Assembly (NCBI GenBank): GCA_021780755.1
Contig: JAJXYF010000004.1
Coordinates: forward strand, 1 to 64,000
Reading direction: 5' to 3'
Length of the DNA: 64,000 nt
DNA from: Deltaproteobacteria bacterium
GTDB lineage: Bacteria; Desulfobacterota; Binatia; Binatales; Binataceae
Part shown: piece after piece, positions 35,248 through 44,696 of the stretch
Numbering within the stretch: position 1 is the first letter of the stretch
How the letters are laid out: each line of letters opens with the position of its first letter
Notes under the pieces: model-generated
Database searches by the model: none
What the model was told of the DNA's origin: nothing
The model's input: the letters and a program-made list of their open reading frames with translations, nothing else
Translations under genes and position numbers: made by a program

Positions 35248-35797
35248 GGCGACGCACTTCCAGGGTGACGCGCGCGCGGTCCGTGCGCTCGACGCCTATA
35301 TCAAGCTGAGCCGCGCCTCGGGCACGATCGACGGTCGGCTGGCGACCAACCTGGCGCGCCTGGGGCTGACCACCGGGCAGCTCGGCGTGATGGAGGCGCT
35401 GATGCATCTGGGGCCGCTCACGCAGGGTGACCTGGGGCGCAAGCTGCTGCGCAGCGGCGGCAACGTCACGACGGTAATCGATAACCTGGAGCGGCGCGGA
35501 CTGGTCGCGCGCACGCGCAATCGCGAGGACCGCCGGGTGGTCACGGTCGATTTGACCAAGGCCGGCCGGCGACTGATTGAGAAGGTCTTCCCGATCCACG
35601 CGCGGGCGGTCGCGCAGGCGATGGAGGCGCTGACGGCGTCGGAACAGGAAGAACTCGGACGATTGTGCCGCAAGCTTGGACGGGGCGCGCCGCGCGAACT
35701 CGGGGTCGCGCGAAAGCCCAAGGCGAATGGAGCGACCACTCGCATCGAGGTCGCGCACGATATGCCCGGTGTGCGGGGCGATCATCAAGACAGGTAA
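35246..35797 (+). CDS. MarR family transcriptional regulator
   Basis: The 183-residue protein has the MarR winged-helix fold: dimer helix (RALDAYIKLSRASGTIDGRL), LTTGQLGVMEALMHLGPLTQGDLGRKLLRSGGNVTTVIDNLERRGLV as the helix-turn-helix, and RTRNREDRRVVTVDLTKAG as the wing. MarR proteins are usually repressors released by phenolic ligands or oxidants. GGAG stands nine bases before the ATG, and the operator at 35211-35247 overlaps this start. The pirin gene follows by 40 bases, so both are likely controlled together. Confidence 0.93.
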   Translation: MATHFQGDARAVRALDAYIKLSRASGTIDGRLATNLARLGLTTGQLGVMEALMHLGPLTQGDLGRKLLRSGGNVTTVIDNLERRGLVARTRNREDRRVVTVDLTKAGRRLIEKVFPIHARAVAQAMEALTASEQEELGRLCRKLGRGAPRELGVARKPKANGATTRIEVAHDMPGVRGDHQDR

Positions 35798-35837
35798 AGC
35801 GCGCCGATATAGAACGGATCGAAAACAGGAGAGAACG

Positions 35838-36536
35838 ATGATTACAGTACGCAAGGCTGGCGATCGCGGACTGACGAGTATCGACTGGCTCAAGAGCCGC
35901 CATACGTTTTCGTTTGGCGATTATTACGACCCGAACGAGCAGGGCTTTTCCGATTTGCGCGTGATCAACGAGGACTGGGTCGCGCCGGGTGCGGGCTTCC
36001 CGACGCATTCGCATCGCGACATGGAGATCATCACCTATGTGATCGACGGCGCCGTGCAACATCGCGACAGCATGGGCAACGGCTCGGTGATTCGGCCGGG
36101 CGACGTGCAGCGGATGAGCGCGGGCACCGGGGTTACGCACAGTGAGTACAATCCGTCGCGCGCGGAGGAACTGCATCTGCTGCAGATCTGGATTCTGCCG
36201 GATTGCCGGGGACATCAGCCGGGCTATGAGCAGAAGAGCGTGCCGGAAGATCAGAAGCGCGGACGTTTGCGGATCATCGCGTCGCCCGACGGACGCGAGG
36301 GATCGGTGACGATCCATCAGGACGCGCGGGTCTATGCGGGCATGATCGATGCGGACAAGCCGATAACGTTCGAGAGCGCGGCGGGACGGCGCGGTTACGT
36401 GCAGGTCGTCAAGGGGGCGGTGGATGTGAACGGTATCGCGCTCGAGGCCGGCGACGGCGCGCGCATCGTCGAGGAGCGCGTCATCGAGATCGCGGCGCGC
36501 CGGGAGTCCGAGGTGTTGCTGTTCGATCTCGCGTGA
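35838..36536 (+). CDS. Pirin family protein (quercetinase-like bicupin)
   Basis: The 232-residue protein is a bicupin of the pirin/YhhW family. The N-terminal cupin contains the metal motif FPTHSHRDMEIITYVIDG and GTGVTHSEYNPS, and the C-terminal domain starts near residue 145. Members such as YhhW have quercetin 2,3-dioxygenase activity, while others act as regulators. It starts 40 bases after marR with AGGAGAG before the ATG. A MarR-pirin pair suggests a response to aromatic or oxidative stress. Confidence 0.9.
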   Translation: MITVRKAGDRGLTSIDWLKSRHTFSFGDYYDPNEQGFSDLRVINEDWVAPGAGFPTHSHRDMEIITYVIDGAVQHRDSMGNGSVIRPGDVQRMSAGTGVTHSEYNPSRAEELHLLQIWILPDCRGHQPGYEQKSVPEDQKRGRLRIIASPDGREGSVTIHQDARVYAGMIDADKPITFESAAGRRGYVQVVKGAVDVNGIALEAGDGARIVEERVIEIAARRESEVLLFDLA

Positions 36537-36569
36537 TGTGATTCGGTTTCTGAGCTCACGAAAAGAGCG

Positions 36570-36605
36570 ACGCCGCGCAGGAGTAATCGTGCGCGGCGTT
36601 TTCAG
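36570..36605. terminator. Rho-independent terminator after pirin gene
   Basis: Perfect 10-bp arms ACGCCGCGCA (36570-36579) and TGCGCGGCGT (36590-36599) with a 10-base loop are followed by TTTTC. The opposite strand also has an A/T-rich flank (GAAAAGAG), so it may serve the convergent argC. Confidence 0.8.
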
Positions 36606-36673
36606 GTTCGGCTCGTGCGCGAATGCACGACGGGGAAATCTTCATGGCGCCGGCTTTCATCGGCGCCGAACAT

Positions 36674-37729
36674 TCAAGGCACCGGCGCGGCGGCTAGCAA
36701 CCCGGCCGCTTCATCGAATCCCAACATCAGGTTCAGGTTCTGCACGGCCTGGCCCGCCGCGCCCTTGCCGAGATTGTCGATTGCCGTCAGCACCAGCAGC
36801 GTCTGCGAGCGACGGTCGAGCACGAAGGCGAGTTCGCAGAAGTTGGTCGCGCGCACGTTCCTGAGTTCCGGCAGTTCGCCGGGCTTGAGGATGCGCACGA
36901 AGCGCGACTTGGCAAAGCTCGCTTCGAAGGCGGCGCGCACGTCCTGCTCGGTGGTTCCCGCGCGCGGGCGCATGAAGATCGAGGTCAGGATACCGCGCGT
37001 GACCGGCAGCAGATGCGGTACGAACAGGATCGCGACCTCGCGGCCGAGCGCGGAGCTGATCTCCTGCTCCATCTCGGGCGTATGGCGATGGTTGCCGACT
37101 TTGTAGGCGCGGAAATTCTCGTTGACCTCGGCAAAGAGCTGCTCGACCGCGGCTTGCCGGCGCGCCCCGGTGGTTCCCGACTTGGCGTCGATCACGATCG
37201 AAGACGGATCGATGAGGTCGCGGCGAATCAGCGGCAGGATGCCGAGCAGAGAGCCGGTCGGATAACATCCGGGATTCGCGACCACGCGGGCTTCGCGCAG
37301 TTCACGGCGATGGAATTCGCTTAAGCCGTAAACTGCCTCCTTGAGGAGCGCGGGCGCCGGATGGTCCGCGCCGTAGGTCTGGCGATAGGCGGCCGCGTCC
37401 TTCAGGCGGAAGTCGGCGGAGACGTCGATGGCGCGGATACCGTCGCGGACGAACTCGGCGAGCAGCGGCGCGCCGACCCGTTCGGGCAGGCATGAGATAA
37501 CCACTTCGGCGCGTCCCTTGATCAGGTCGGGACGTAACTCCTCGAACGGCGGCAGGTCGACCCCGAGCAGATGACGATAAACGTCGGCAACCTCGCGTCC
37601 GGTGTAGTGCTCCGAGGTGAGGACCGTCAGTTCAACGAAGGGATGCGTGGCGAGGATGCGAACCGCCTCGATGCCGGAGTAACCGGACGCTCCCAACACC
37701 GCTACCTTAACCCGATCGTGCAACGCCAT
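36674..37729 (-). CDS. argC: N-acetyl-gamma-glutamyl-phosphate reductase
   Basis: ArgC reduces N-acetylglutamyl phosphate to the semialdehyde in arginine biosynthesis, using NADPH. The 351-residue protein starts with the nucleotide-binding VAVLGASGYSGIEAVRIL and has the catalytic VANPGCYPTGSLLG and later VGNHRHTPEMEQE. Length and motifs are normal for the long ArgC family. It lies downstream of rplM-rpsI on the same strand, a common arrangement, but a strong terminator stands between rpsI and argC, so argC may depend on read-through or its own promoter. Confidence 0.95.
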   Translation of the reverse strand: MALHDRVKVAVLGASGYSGIEAVRILATHPFVELTVLTSEHYTGREVADVYRHLLGVDLPPFEELRPDLIKGRAEVVISCLPERVGAPLLAEFVRDGIRAIDVSADFRLKDAAAYRQTYGADHPAPALLKEAVYGLSEFHRRELREARVVANPGCYPTGSLLGILPLIRRDLIDPSSIVIDAKSGTTGARRQAAVEQLFAEVNENFRAYKVGNHRHTPEMEQEISSALGREVAILFVPHLLPVTRGILTSIFMRPRAGTTEQDVRAAFEASFAKSRFVRILKPGELPELRNVRATNFCELAFVLDRRSQTLLVLTAIDNLGKGAAGQAVQNLNLMLGFDEAAGLLAAAPVP

Positions 37730-37860
37730 CAGGGATTACCCAAGTGTTTGTGCAGATTTAATGTTGGTTTAATCGAAGTATCACGAAAACGCCGCTGTTG
37801 CCAGTTGAAAGGCCGCCGCGCCAGTCAGGCTACCCACAGCGGGTGGCTGGGCTCACCGGT

Positions 37861-37896
37861 GAAAGAAAAGGGCCCCCCGCGTGGTGCGGAGGGCCC
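37861..37896 (-). terminator. Rho-independent terminator after rpsI
   Basis: Read on the minus strand, GGGCCCTCCGC (37896-37886) pairs with GCGGGGGGCCC (37880-37870) through 11 pairs, one of them a G-U, with a 5-base loop, and is followed by TTTTCTTTC. It lies 25 bases after the rpsI stop. Confidence 0.85.
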
Positions 37897-37920
37897 GGCA
37901 ATTCAGCTCGCCGGTGCGGA

Positions 37921-38319
37921 TTAGCGTTTCGAGTATTGCGGCCGCTTGCGCGCTTTGTGATGGCCGTACTTCTTGCGCTCGACCTCGCGTGGGTCGCGCG
38001 TCAACATCCCGTTCTTGCGCAGCGCCGGACGCAGCGCCTCGGAAGCCGTGACCAGGGCGCGCGAAATCGCGTGGCGCACCGCGTCGGCCTGTGCCGAGGA
38101 ACCGCCGCCGCGCACGCTCACAATCAGGTCATACTGGCCGTTGGTCTCGGTCAGCTCCAGCGGCTCCAGGATGCGCATCCGCGAGGTGTCGCGCGGGAAG
38201 TAAACCTCAAGCGTGCGATCATTGACGATAATCGTTCCGGAACCCGGAAGGAGCCTGACACTGGCGACCGCGGTCTTGCGCCGGCCGGTCGTGCGAATCG
38301 TATTTTTTTTCTCTGCCAT
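37921..38319 (-). CDS. rpsI: 30S ribosomal protein S9
   Basis: The 132-residue protein carries S9 hallmarks: [18 protein letters not shown] at the start, [21 protein letters not shown] in the core, and the basic C-terminal tail [14 protein letters not shown] whose end reaches the P-site tRNA. Length is normal. It starts 35 bases after the rplM stop and the two are co-transcribed in almost all bacteria. Confidence 0.98.
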   Translation of the reverse strand: MAEKKNTIRTTGRRKTAVASVRLLPGSGTIIVNDRTLEVYFPRDTSRMRILEPLELTETNGQYDLIVSVRGGGSSAQADAVRHAISRALVTASEALRPALRKNGMLTRDPREVERKKYGHHKARKRPQYSKR

Positions 38320-38354
38320 CGTGGGTCTCTTGCCTGCGCTCTGTTGGACGGACG

Positions 38355-38810
38355 TCAGACCTTCATGTCCGCGGGTTGCTGCGCGACATGCGGATGTTCG
38401 CTGCCACGATAGACTTTGAGCTTATTGAAAAGGCGTCGTCCGAGGCGGTTCTTCGGCAGCATCCCGTGCACGGCCATTTCGAGCATGCGCTCTGGCTTGG
38501 TCTGCAGGAGCTTGCCCGCCGTGGTGGTGCGGATGCCGCCCGGAAAGCCGGTGTGGCGATGGTAAACCTTGTCAGTCAGCTTCTTGCCGGTCAGCTTGAC
38601 CTTGGCCGCATTGATGATCACGACGAAATCGCCCGCGTCCTGGTTGGGCGTGAAGTCGGGGCGATGTTTGCCGCGCAACACGCTGGCGGCGCGCGACGCG
38701 ACGCGCCCGAGTGGGCGGCCGTCGGCGTCGATGACGACCCAGTGGCGTCCGCGCAGCGCGTTTTCATGCGAAACGCTTCTGGTCTGTTCGGTCAGCTTCA
38801 AGTTTCCCAT
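38355..38810 (-). CDS. rplM: 50S ribosomal protein L13
   Basis: The 151-residue protein matches L13 along its length: [59 protein letters not shown], and the conserved [25 protein letters not shown]. It is an early-assembly protein of the large subunit. It lies 65 bases downstream of tRNA-Asp on the same strand. Confidence 0.98.
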   Translation of the reverse strand: MGNLKLTEQTRSVSHENALRGRHWVVIDADGRPLGRVASRAASVLRGKHRPDFTPNQDAGDFVVIINAAKVKLTGKKLTDKVYHRHTGFPGGIRTTTAGKLLQTKPERMLEMAVHGMLPKNRLGRRLFNKLKVYRGSEHPHVAQQPADMKV

Positions 38811-38875
38811 CCCGCGCTATCGGTCCACCACCGTCGCCCCGAGGCGATCGGACGGTGATTCAGCGCTTAAAATTT

Positions 38876-38953
38876 TGGCGGGGCCGATGGGATTTGAACC
38901 CACGACTTCCGACGTGACAGGCCGGCGTTCTAACCGGGCTGAACTACGACCCC
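38876..38953 (-). tRNA. tRNA-Asp (GTC)
   Basis: On the minus strand the sequence folds as a full cloverleaf: acceptor GGGGTCG paired with CGGCCCC (one T-G pair), D-arm with GTTCAG...GGTTAGAAC, anticodon loop CTGTCAC giving anticodon GTC, and T-arm GTGGG-TTCAAAT-CCCAT. The discriminator is G, as expected for tRNA-Asp, and CCA is encoded. Confidence 0.96.
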
Positions 38954-39122
38954 GCCCGAAACATCCATTTGTACATGGCCCCTCGCGCCGACACAAGCGC
39001 ATGCAGCCGGAAGGGCTGTACTCACATGCTCATACTAACTGGATTGACTTAGGGTGGGTACGGTAGGAAGCTGCGAATAATGTACAAATAGACAAGGGGG
39101 CGGGAACCAGGGAGAGATAACC

Positions 39123-39392
39123 ATGTTTTTCGTCCGCGGCTTGTCATCCAACGGTAAGGAAGTCTTCGTCAATCCGGATCAGGTTCTGTATGTTTGCCCG
39201 GCGGGCTTGCGACGCCGCAAGACGGCCCTGGTGATGGCTCATAGCAAACGCCTGGTCGTCGATCAGGACACCGAGACCATCAGGCAGCGATTCGAAGATT
39301 ATCTCAAAGAGATCGTCGAGTCCGACGATGACGACGTTTCCATCGCTGCCGAAGAACGCCCGAAATCCGGACAGGGTTCGAGCCTGAGCTAA
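39123..39392 (+). CDS. Hypothetical protein, 89 residues
   Basis: The protein has two short beta-like segments (KEVFVNPDQVLYVCPAGL and KTALVMAHSKRLVVDQD), then a helix (ETIRQRFEDYLKEIVES) and an acidic, polar tail. A ribosome site GGGAGAG lies seven bases before the ATG, which supports translation. No signal peptide, membrane segment or known family is recognised. It stands alone between tRNA-Asp and a convergent PepSY gene. Confidence 0.55.
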   Translation: MFFVRGLSSNGKEVFVNPDQVLYVCPAGLRRRKTALVMAHSKRLVVDQDTETIRQRFEDYLKEIVESDDDDVSIAAEERPKSGQGSSLS

Positions 39393-39432
39393 GCGGCGAT
39401 TGAATCAGTCTTTACGTGACGCTCCGCGACGA

Positions 39433-39729
39433 TCAGTCTGGATGCGCGCCTTCAATCGAGTTTTCCAATAGTTCGCCGGTTTTCGCATCGATTCCAACTT
39501 CGTGCTTCGCCTGGCGATGGCGAATGACAAACGAGTAGCGAAGACCGGATCCTCCCGCTTCCTGTTCCAGCTCTTCCGAGATGATTTTGCCCGGATATGC
39601 TTTTAGCGCGAGCGTGCGCGCGGAGGTCAGTAGTAGCTTGGCCTGGGGCAAGTATTCTTCACCGGTCAGGGCGAACGCATTACTCGCAACCAGCAGAATC
39701 GCGAACGCGACGGCGTGGCGTGGCTTCAT
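39433..39729 (-). CDS. Exported PepSY-domain-like small protein
   Basis: The 98-residue precursor has a short signal peptide (MKPRHAVAFAILLVASNAFA). The mature part resembles a single PepSY domain: AKLLLTSARTLALKAYPGKIISEELEQE, then YSFVIRHRQAKHEVGIDAKTGELLENS, where VxIDAxTGELL is the typical end. PepSY domains are thought to inhibit peptidases or sense envelope ligands. It is divergent from the RND pump gene and could be related to it, but only position suggests that. Confidence 0.72.
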   Translation of the reverse strand: MKPRHAVAFAILLVASNAFALTGEEYLPQAKLLLTSARTLALKAYPGKIISEELEQEAGGSGLRYSFVIRHRQAKHEVGIDAKTGELLENSIEGAHPD

Positions 39730-39910
39730 CGCTTAAGTCTATCAGAAGCGGCACCGTTTGTTGTGATTGTTATTTTCATCCGAAGAGCCTAGGCCGCCGC
39801 ATAAATCAATTTGCGGGTTTATCCAGAAATGTTAGGTTAGGCGCGGCGCTCGGAATCCGCTAGGGAACGAGACCAGAAATTCGCGCGGCATTTTCCGGAA
39901 AGACCCGCCT

Positions 39911-42900
39911 ATGTGGATAGTAAGTTTCGCGCTGCGCCGCCCGCTCTCGGTCGCCGTGATGGCGCTGCTGATGCTGGTGCTCGGCGCGCTGGCGTTCACC
40001 CGTATGAACGCCGACATCTTTCCCGCCATCGACATGCCGGTCGTGATCGTGGTGTGGGGCTATCCCGGCCTCTCCGCGATCGACATGGAACGGCGCGTCG
40101 TGATTATCAGCGAGCGCGCGATGTCCACCACCGTCAACGACATCGAGCACATGGAGTCGGAGTCGATCGCGGGTGCGGGAATCGTCCGCGTCTATTTCCA
40201 TCCGGGGACGACGACGGCGGCCGGCATCGCGCAGATCGCGGCGATGTCGCAGGCGCTGCTCTCGATTTTTCCGCCGGGGATGGTCGCGCCCAACGTCGTT
40301 GACTACAACGCCGCCAACGTGCCGGTGGCGCAACTCAACGTCTTCAGCGATACGCTCTCGGAACAGCAGCTCTTCGATTACGGTCTGAATTTCATTCGCG
40401 TGCGCCTGTTCAGTATCGAGGGGTTGTCGGCGCCTTCGCCGTTCGGCGGACGGACGCGCTCGATCATGGTCAACCTCAACCCGGCGCAACTCTATGCCAA
40501 TGGGCTCTCGGCCCAGGACGTGTCGTCCGCGCTGGCCAACACCAACACCATTATCCCGGCGGGCTCGGTCAAGATTGGCAACCGCGAGTATCGGGTCGAG
40601 CTCAACGGCAGCCCCGACCAGGTCGCGAAGTTTAACCAGTTGCCAATCAAGGTGACCAACGGCACCCCGATTCTGCTCGGTGACGTGGCGCCCGTCACCG
40701 ATACCCATCAGGTGCAGACCAACGTCGTGCGGGTTGACGGCAATCGTGCGACCTACATCCCGATCTTCAAGCACGCCGCGGCCTCGACGCTGAGCGTGAT
40801 CGACCACGTCAAGGGCATTATCCCGCTGATTCTGGAGACCGCGCCAAGGGGGCTCAAGATCAAACTCGCGTTCGATCAGTCGGTCTTCGTGCGCGGGGCC
40901 TTATGGGGCGTCGTGCGCGAGGCCGCCATCGCGGCCGGCCTGGTCGCCCTGATGGTTATGATCTTCCTCGGCTCGGCGCGCAGCATGCTGATCGTTATCC
41001 TGTCGATTCCGCTCTCCATCCTCACGGCAATTGTCGGGCTGCAGCTCTCCGGCCAGACCATCAACATAATGACGCTGGGCGGCCTCGCACTGGCGGTCGG
41101 GATGCTGGTTGACGACGCCACCGTCGCGATCGAAAACATCCATCGCCATCACGCGATGCATAAGCCGCTGCTGGTGGCGATCCTCGACGGATCCGCCGAA
41201 ATCGCGACGCCCGCCTTCATCGGCACGCTCGCCATCTGCATCGTCTTCTTCCCGGTCGTGCTGCTTTACGGAGTGGCGCGCTTTCTCTTCACGCCGCTCG
41301 CGCTGGCGGTGGTTTATTCGATGCTGACGTCGTACCTGCTATCGCGAACGCTGGTGCCGGCGATGGCGCGTTACCTGATGCCGCCGAATCACCAGGAGGC
41401 GACCGGCAACGGCCGGTGGCCGCGCTTCGTGCGCGGCTTCGACCGCCGCTTCGATCGCTTTCGCGACGGCTATCGCGATCTGCTCGGCGCCTTTATCGCG
41501 CGGCGCGGCTTCGGCCTCGCGTGCGTCGCCATTCTGATCGGGTCGTCGCTCTTCCTTGAGCCGGTAGTGGGCGAGGATTTCTTCCCCAACGTCGATGCCG
41601 GCATGATGAAGATCCATTTGCGCGCGCCGAGCGGCACCCGTATCGAGGAGTCCGAGCGAATCGTCGATGGGATCGAGCGCGGCATCAAGCGGGTGATCCC
41701 GGCGACGGAACTCGACAGCGTCAGCGACAATATCGGATTGCCCGCCTTCGCCTACGTGCTGGCCTATTATCAGACCGACAGCGTCGGACCGCAGGACGCC
41801 GATGTGCTGATTTCGCTCAAGCCCGACCATCATCCGACGGCTGCCTATCGCGACCGGATTCGCCGTATGGTGCATGAGCAATTTCCCGGCGTGCAGGTCT
41901 ATTTTCAGGCCGCCGACATCGTCAGCCAGGTCTTGAACTTCGGTCTGTCGGCGCCGATCGACGCCCAGATTTCGGGGCAGAGCCTCCAGGCGAATTATCA
42001 AATCGCGCTGCGGCTGAAAGACGCGATGCGCCGGATACCGGGGCTCACCGACGTGCGTATCGCGCAACTCCTCGACTATCCGACGATTCGCGTCGACGTC
42101 GATCGCGCGCGGGCGCTCGAACTCGGCGTCGATCAACGCACGGTCGCGACCAACCTGCTGATCGGGCTTGCCACCAATGCCCTGATTCAGCCGACCTACT
42201 GGCTCGATCTCAAAAACGGCGTCAACTACAGCGTGCTCGAACAGGTGCCGCCACACATGTACGACTCGGTGCAGTCGCTGGCCAATACACCGCTGACGCC
42301 GTCGGCCGGCAGTGCCGCGGCCGGCCAACCGCAGTTGCTTTCCAACGTCGCGACCATTCGCCCGGACGTCGAACCCGCCGTCGTCAACCATTACAACGTG
42401 CAGCGCGTCATCGATGTCGATAGCGGTGTCGAGGGGCGCGACCTCGGCAGCGCGTCCAACGCGGTGCAGCGCGCGATCGATTCGCTCGGTGAGTTGCCGC
42501 CCGGCACGCGGATCACGATTCGCGGACAGAGCGACGCGATGCACGAGTCGTTCGCCAGCCTGCGCCTCGGCATCGTGCTCGCGATCGTGCTGGTTTACCT
42601 GTTGATGGTCGCCAATTTCCAATCCTGGATGGAGCCCCTGGTGATCATGCTGGCGCTGCCCGGCGCACTCGCCGGCGTGCTCTGGATGCTCGCGCTTACC
42701 GGCACCACCATCAATGTTGAATCGTTGATGGGCGCCGTGATGGCGGTGGGCGTCGGCGTTGCCAACGGCAACCTCGTCGTAATCTTCGCCAACGAATTGC
42801 GCGAGCAGGGATACAGCCCGACCGCCGCTGCCATCGAGGCCGCGCGCACGCGCCTGCGCCCGGTCATCATGACCGCGCTCGCGATGGTGCTCGGGATGCT

Positions 42901-43096
42901 GCCGATGGCGCTCGCGCTGGGCGAGGGCGGCGAGCAAAATGCGCCGCTCGGCCGCGCCGTTATCGGCGGATTGCTGGTCGCGACACTGATGACACTGTTC
43001 GTGGTGCCGGCCGTCTATTCGACCTTCAGCGGCCATTTCAAGGGCAAGCATCAACGCGACGCGGAACTCGAGTCAGTGACGCTGCCGAACGCCTGA
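39911..43096 (+). CDS. RND family efflux transporter, inner-membrane pump (HAE1/AcrB-like)
   Basis: The 1061-residue protein has the duplicated RND layout: a membrane helix at the N-terminus (SFALRRPLSVAVMALLMLVL), a large periplasmic loop, five helices, and the same again in the second half. The helix-4 proton relay reads GMLVDDATVAIENI with Asp401 and Asp402. The conserved GRAVIGGLLVATLMTLFVVPAVY marks the end. It uses the proton gradient to export drugs, solvents or metals with a periplasmic adaptor and an outer-membrane channel; no TolC-like gene is seen here. It starts at ATG 39911, 17 bases before the adaptor gene. Confidence 0.93.
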   Translation: MWIVSFALRRPLSVAVMALLMLVLGALAFTRMNADIFPAIDMPVVIVVWGYPGLSAIDMERRVVIISERAMSTTVNDIEHMESESIAGAGIVRVYFHPGTTTAAGIAQIAAMSQALLSIFPPGMVAPNVVDYNAANVPVAQLNVFSDTLSEQQLFDYGLNFIRVRLFSIEGLSAPSPFGGRTRSIMVNLNPAQLYANGLSAQDVSSALANTNTIIPAGSVKIGNREYRVELNGSPDQVAKFNQLPIKVTNGTPILLGDVAPVTDTHQVQTNVVRVDGNRATYIPIFKHAAASTLSVIDHVKGIIPLILETAPRGLKIKLAFDQSVFVRGALWGVVREAAIAAGLVALMVMIFLGSARSMLIVILSIPLSILTAIVGLQLSGQTINIMTLGGLALAVGMLVDDATVAIENIHRHHAMHKPLLVAILDGSAEIATPAFIGTLAICIVFFPVVLLYGVARFLFTPLALAVVYSMLTSYLLSRTLVPAMARYLMPPNHQEATGNGRWPRFVRGFDRRFDRFRDGYRDLLGAFIARRGFGLACVAILIGSSLFLEPVVGEDFFPNVDAGMMKIHLRAPSGTRIEESERIVDGIERGIKRVIPATELDSVSDNIGLPAFAYVLAYYQTDSVGPQDADVLISLKPDHHPTAAYRDRIRRMVHEQFPGVQVYFQAADIVSQVLNFGLSAPIDAQISGQSLQANYQIALRLKDAMRRIPGLTDVRIAQLLDYPTIRVDVDRARALELGVDQRTVATNLLIGLATNALIQPTYWLDLKNGVNYSVLEQVPPHMYDSVQSLANTPLTPSAGSAAAGQPQLLSNVATIRPDVEPAVVNHYNVQRVIDVDSGVEGRDLGSASNAVQRAIDSLGELPPGTRITIRGQSDAMHESFASLRLGIVLAIVLVYLLMVANFQSWMEPLVIMLALPGALAGVLWMLALTGTTINVESLMGAVMAVGVGVANGNLVVIFANELREQGYSPTAAAIEAARTRLRPVIMTALAMVLGMLPMALALGEGGEQNAPLGRAVIGGLLVATLMTLFVVPAVYSTFSGHFKGKHQRDAELESVTLPNA

Positions 43097-43113
43097 GCGG
43101 ACGAAATTTCAAG

Positions 43114-44256
43114 ATGGAATCAGATCCGAAAGATTACACGCTAAAGCCTCCCGGCCGTCAGTTCTACGTGGGATGGATCGTTGCGGTAGTGGTGCTGCTG
43201 GTGTTGACCGCCGGGTTGGTGCTCGCGCGCGGGGCCCGGCTGAATCTGCAAAGCACGCAACTCGACCAGCAGCTTGCGCAGGGCACACGCGTGCTGGTCG
43301 CGCCGGTCGGCCATTCGGAGCGCAGCCATACCCTGCAGATTCCCGCAACCCTGCACGGCTTTGTCGAGACCCCGGTTTACGCCAAGATTTCCGGCTATCT
43401 TAAGACGATCAATGTCGATAAGGGCGATCGCGTGCGCAAAGACCAGGTGATCGCGATCCTGGACTCGCCCGAACTCGACCATCAGGTGGCCAGCGCACAG
43501 GCCGCCTACAAGCTCGCCCGCGTGACCGACCAGCGTAATCAGACCCTGCTCAAGGAGGGCGTGATCGCGACCCAGATGGCCGACGAATCGCACGCGCGGA
43601 TGGTCGAAGACGAGGCGAACCTCAAACAGCTCGCGTCGATGCAGGAGTACAAAATAATTCGTGCGCCTTTCGACGGCGTGATCACCGCCCGCTACGTCGA
43701 TCCCGGACATCTCATTCCGCAGCAGACCGCACCCACCAGCGCGAACGCGCCGGTCGTCGCGATGGCGACGCTGTCACCGCTGCGGGTCTATGCCGAGATG
43801 CCGCAGAGCGTCGCCCCTTTCGTGCGCGACGGCGACCCGGCGATCGTTACGGTAACTGAGTATCCCGGGCGCAAGTTCGAGGGCAGCGTCACGCGCCATC
43901 CGCAGGCGCTCACCAGCGCGACGCGCACGATGCTGGTCGAGGTGGATTTGCCCAACTCCGACGTTGCGCTGCTGCCCGGCATGTACGCGACGGTGCGGTT
44001 CAACGTGACGACACCCGCCGGGGTGCCGACCGTGCCCGATGACGCGCTGATCTTTCGTTCCGGGAAACCCTACGTCCCGGTGGTGCGTGACGGCCGCTTG
44101 AAGCTCGCCGGCGTCACCCTCGGCTACGACGACGGCATCGATATACAGATCACCGATGGCATCACGCCCGACGACCTGGTCGCGCTCAACGTCGGCCAGG
44201 CCGCGCGCGACGGCGATCCGGTGCGCCCGATTACCGCTGCGCAACTGCAAAATTGA
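43114..44256 (+). CDS. RND efflux periplasmic adaptor subunit (membrane fusion protein)
   Basis: The 380-residue protein has an N-terminal membrane anchor (FYVGWIVAVVVLLVLTAGLVL), then a lipoyl-like part (VYAKISGYLKTINVDKGDRVRKDQVIAIL), a short coiled hairpin (DHQVASAQAAYKLARVTDQR...DESHARMVEDEANLKQ), and beta-barrel domains (IIRAPFDGVITARYVDPGHL, LLPGMYATVRF). It links the inner-membrane pump to an outer-membrane channel. The stop overlaps the next start (TTGA), suggesting coupled translation. Confidence 0.92.
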   Translation: MESDPKDYTLKPPGRQFYVGWIVAVVVLLVLTAGLVLARGARLNLQSTQLDQQLAQGTRVLVAPVGHSERSHTLQIPATLHGFVETPVYAKISGYLKTINVDKGDRVRKDQVIAILDSPELDHQVASAQAAYKLARVTDQRNQTLLKEGVIATQMADESHARMVEDEANLKQLASMQEYKIIRAPFDGVITARYVDPGHLIPQQTAPTSANAPVVAMATLSPLRVYAEMPQSVAPFVRDGDPAIVTVTEYPGRKFEGSVTRHPQALTSATRTMLVEVDLPNSDVALLPGMYATVRFNVTTPAGVPTVPDDALIFRSGKPYVPVVRDGRLKLAGVTLGYDDGIDIQITDGITPDDLVALNVGQAARDGDPVRPITAAQLQN

Positions 44257-44696
44257 TCGTGCGCAAATGGATCGCGCCGGTAATCTGCGCGGCCGTCATC
44301 CTGACGCTCGGCACCTCGCTTTTTTCGATTACGCGAACCGGCGCGATATTGGATCCGTTAATCTCGCGGTGCGCGCCGCGGATCGGCCCGGACTCGATCT
44401 ACCAGGTCCACGTTCTCGTCCGCCGCGGCGCTCACGTTCTTGAATACGCGATACTGTTCCTGGCGCTTGGCCTCGGGCCGCTGCGCGGGCGCCCGCTGGT
44501 CGCATTCTTCGTCTGCATCGCGGTCGCGTCGCTCGACGAGTCGCTGCAAATGCTCCTGCCGTCACGCAGTGGCCTAATGTCCGATGTCGCCGAGGACACC
44601 AGCGGCACAACAATCATGATGGTGGTTGGCATGTCCTACTGGGAATGCCTGCACCACGTCAGAGTCTCCGCGCGCGCCGCGAACATGGGTCGGTGA
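44253..44696 (+). CDS. VanZ-like membrane protein
   Basis: The 147-residue protein has about four hydrophobic segments and the VanZ-family core: RRGAHVLEYAILFLAL, then ASLDESLQMLLPSRSGLMSDVAEDTSGTTIM. VanZ proteins are small inner-membrane proteins of uncertain function, linked in some cases to resistance to lipoglycopeptides. The start may be TTG 44253, overlapping the adaptor stop, or GTG 44259. It is the third gene of the efflux cluster. Confidence 0.8.
   Translation: MIVRKWIAPVICAAVILTLGTSLFSITRTGAILDPLISRCAPRIGPDSIYQVHVLVRRGAHVLEYAILFLALGLGPLRGRPLVAFFVCIAVASLDESLQMLLPSRSGLMSDVAEDTSGTTIMMVVGMSYWECLHHVRVSARAANMGR

Noticed and set aside
41339-43054. Long minus-strand frame opposite the RND pump gene
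   Set aside because: No recognisable motif, and the plus strand carries a full RND protein.
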